Part shown: piece by piece, positions 63,732 through 64,000 of the stretch
How positions within the stretch are numbered: the first letter of the stretch is position 1
Layout of the letters: each line of letters begins with the position of its first letter
From: JANQIO01 sp043513815
GTDB taxonomy: Bacteria; Pseudomonadota; Gammaproteobacteria; Pseudomonadales; Halieaceae
DNA length: 64,000 nt
Assembly (NCBI GenBank): GCA_043513815.1
Contig: CP121313.1
Coordinates: forward strand, 2,108,001-2,172,000
Direction of reading: 5' to 3'
Notes under the pieces: generated by a model
The model's input: only the letters and a program-made list of their open reading frames with translations
Databases searched by the model: none
What the model was told of the DNA's origin: nothing
Made by a program: the position numbers and the translations under genes

Positions 63732-64000
63732 ATGGAATATCTGCCCCTGTTTTTCCAGCTCCACGCCCGGCGCGTGTTGCTGGTAGGCGGGGGCAAGGTG
63801 GCCGTGCGCAAGGCCCGGCTGCTGACGCGTGCAGGCGCCATCATTACCTGTGTCGCGCCGCAGATCGACGCCGAACTGCAGGCTATGTTGCAGCGCACCG
63901 GTGGCGAATGGCAGGAAGGGCGCTACGCCCCGGGCCAACTCGAAGCGGTCACGCTGGTGGTCGCTGCCACGCCAGACGAAGCAGTAAATCGCCAGATAGC
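63732..64000 (+). CDS. cysG: Siroheme synthase CysG, N-terminal part (3' end outside window)
   Basis: The first ~89 residues of the precorrin-2 dehydrogenase/sirohydrochlorin ferrochelatase domain: MEYLPLFFQL, the NAD-binding VLLVGGGKVAVRKARLL and LVVAATPDE. It runs off the window end, so whether the SUMT methyltransferase domain follows cannot be seen. It starts 3 bases after serS, as in Pseudomonas. Confidence 0.92.
   Translation, partial: MEYLPLFFQLHARRVLLVGGGKVAVRKARLLTRAGAIITCVAPQIDAELQAMLQRTGGEWQEGRYAPGQLEAVTLVVAATPDEAVNRQI

Overview
The window is high-GC, densely coded gammaproteobacterial chromosome. Gene content and order point to a marine relative of the Halieaceae (OM60/NOR5). The placement is inference. 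It rests on Pseudomonas-like core synteny (pil-chp; cysB-thrH-pabB; purB-hflD-mnmA-icd-clpS-clpA-infA-ate-aat-trxB-ftsK-lolA-rarA-crcB-serS), a propionate/methylmalonyl-CoA operon, and a P450 catabolic cluster. There is no prophage, CRISPR array, rRNA or full transposon.

Layout. 1-14 kb: a Pil/Chp chemosensory cluster for type IV pili (response regulator, PilI, PilJ, PilK, ChpA, ChpC, then ChpB), mixed with four uncharacterised small genes. 14.5-21.8 kb: folD, a Pro-His-Arg tRNA operon with a good sigma-70 promoter, a periplasmic rhodanese, an LLM flavin oxidoreductase, moaCDE, a flavin reductase, a Nudix hydrolase, rmuC and a Bcp peroxiredoxin. 22-29 kb: a large Ig-like lipoprotein, then P450, quinone oxidoreductase, GST-like, SnoaL-like and a convergent MarR regulator. 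29-35.6 kb: xth, an orphan yajC, a PLP enzyme, a 5'-nucleotidase, cysB (frameshifted), thrH, pabB. 35.7-43.9 kb: a carboxylase-epimerase-mutase-chaperone operon that converts propionyl-CoA to succinyl-CoA. 44-64 kb: a housekeeping block (RoxA-like hydroxylase, purB, mnmA, icd, clpSA, translation, division and lipoprotein-export genes), ending in a partial cysG.

Two kinds of signal stand out. First, intergenic regions carry several families of structured repeats. One is a MITE-like element with 14-bp terminal inverted repeats (two copies, at 12.1 and 18.6 kb). A second is a set of hairpin units after icd. A third lies between clpA and infA: a conserved core inside stems that differ in sequence between copies but still pair, i.e. 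compensatory variation. A 14-bp tandem array lies upstream of marR.

Second, several conserved genes are damaged. cysB and clpA carry frameshifts. Methylmalonyl-CoA mutase and FtsK each lack an internal block in frame (about 118 and 81 residues). One deletion appears to join the middle of ate to codon 9 of infA. Because infA and ftsK are normally essential, read-level or assembly error must be excluded before any biological reading of these junctions.
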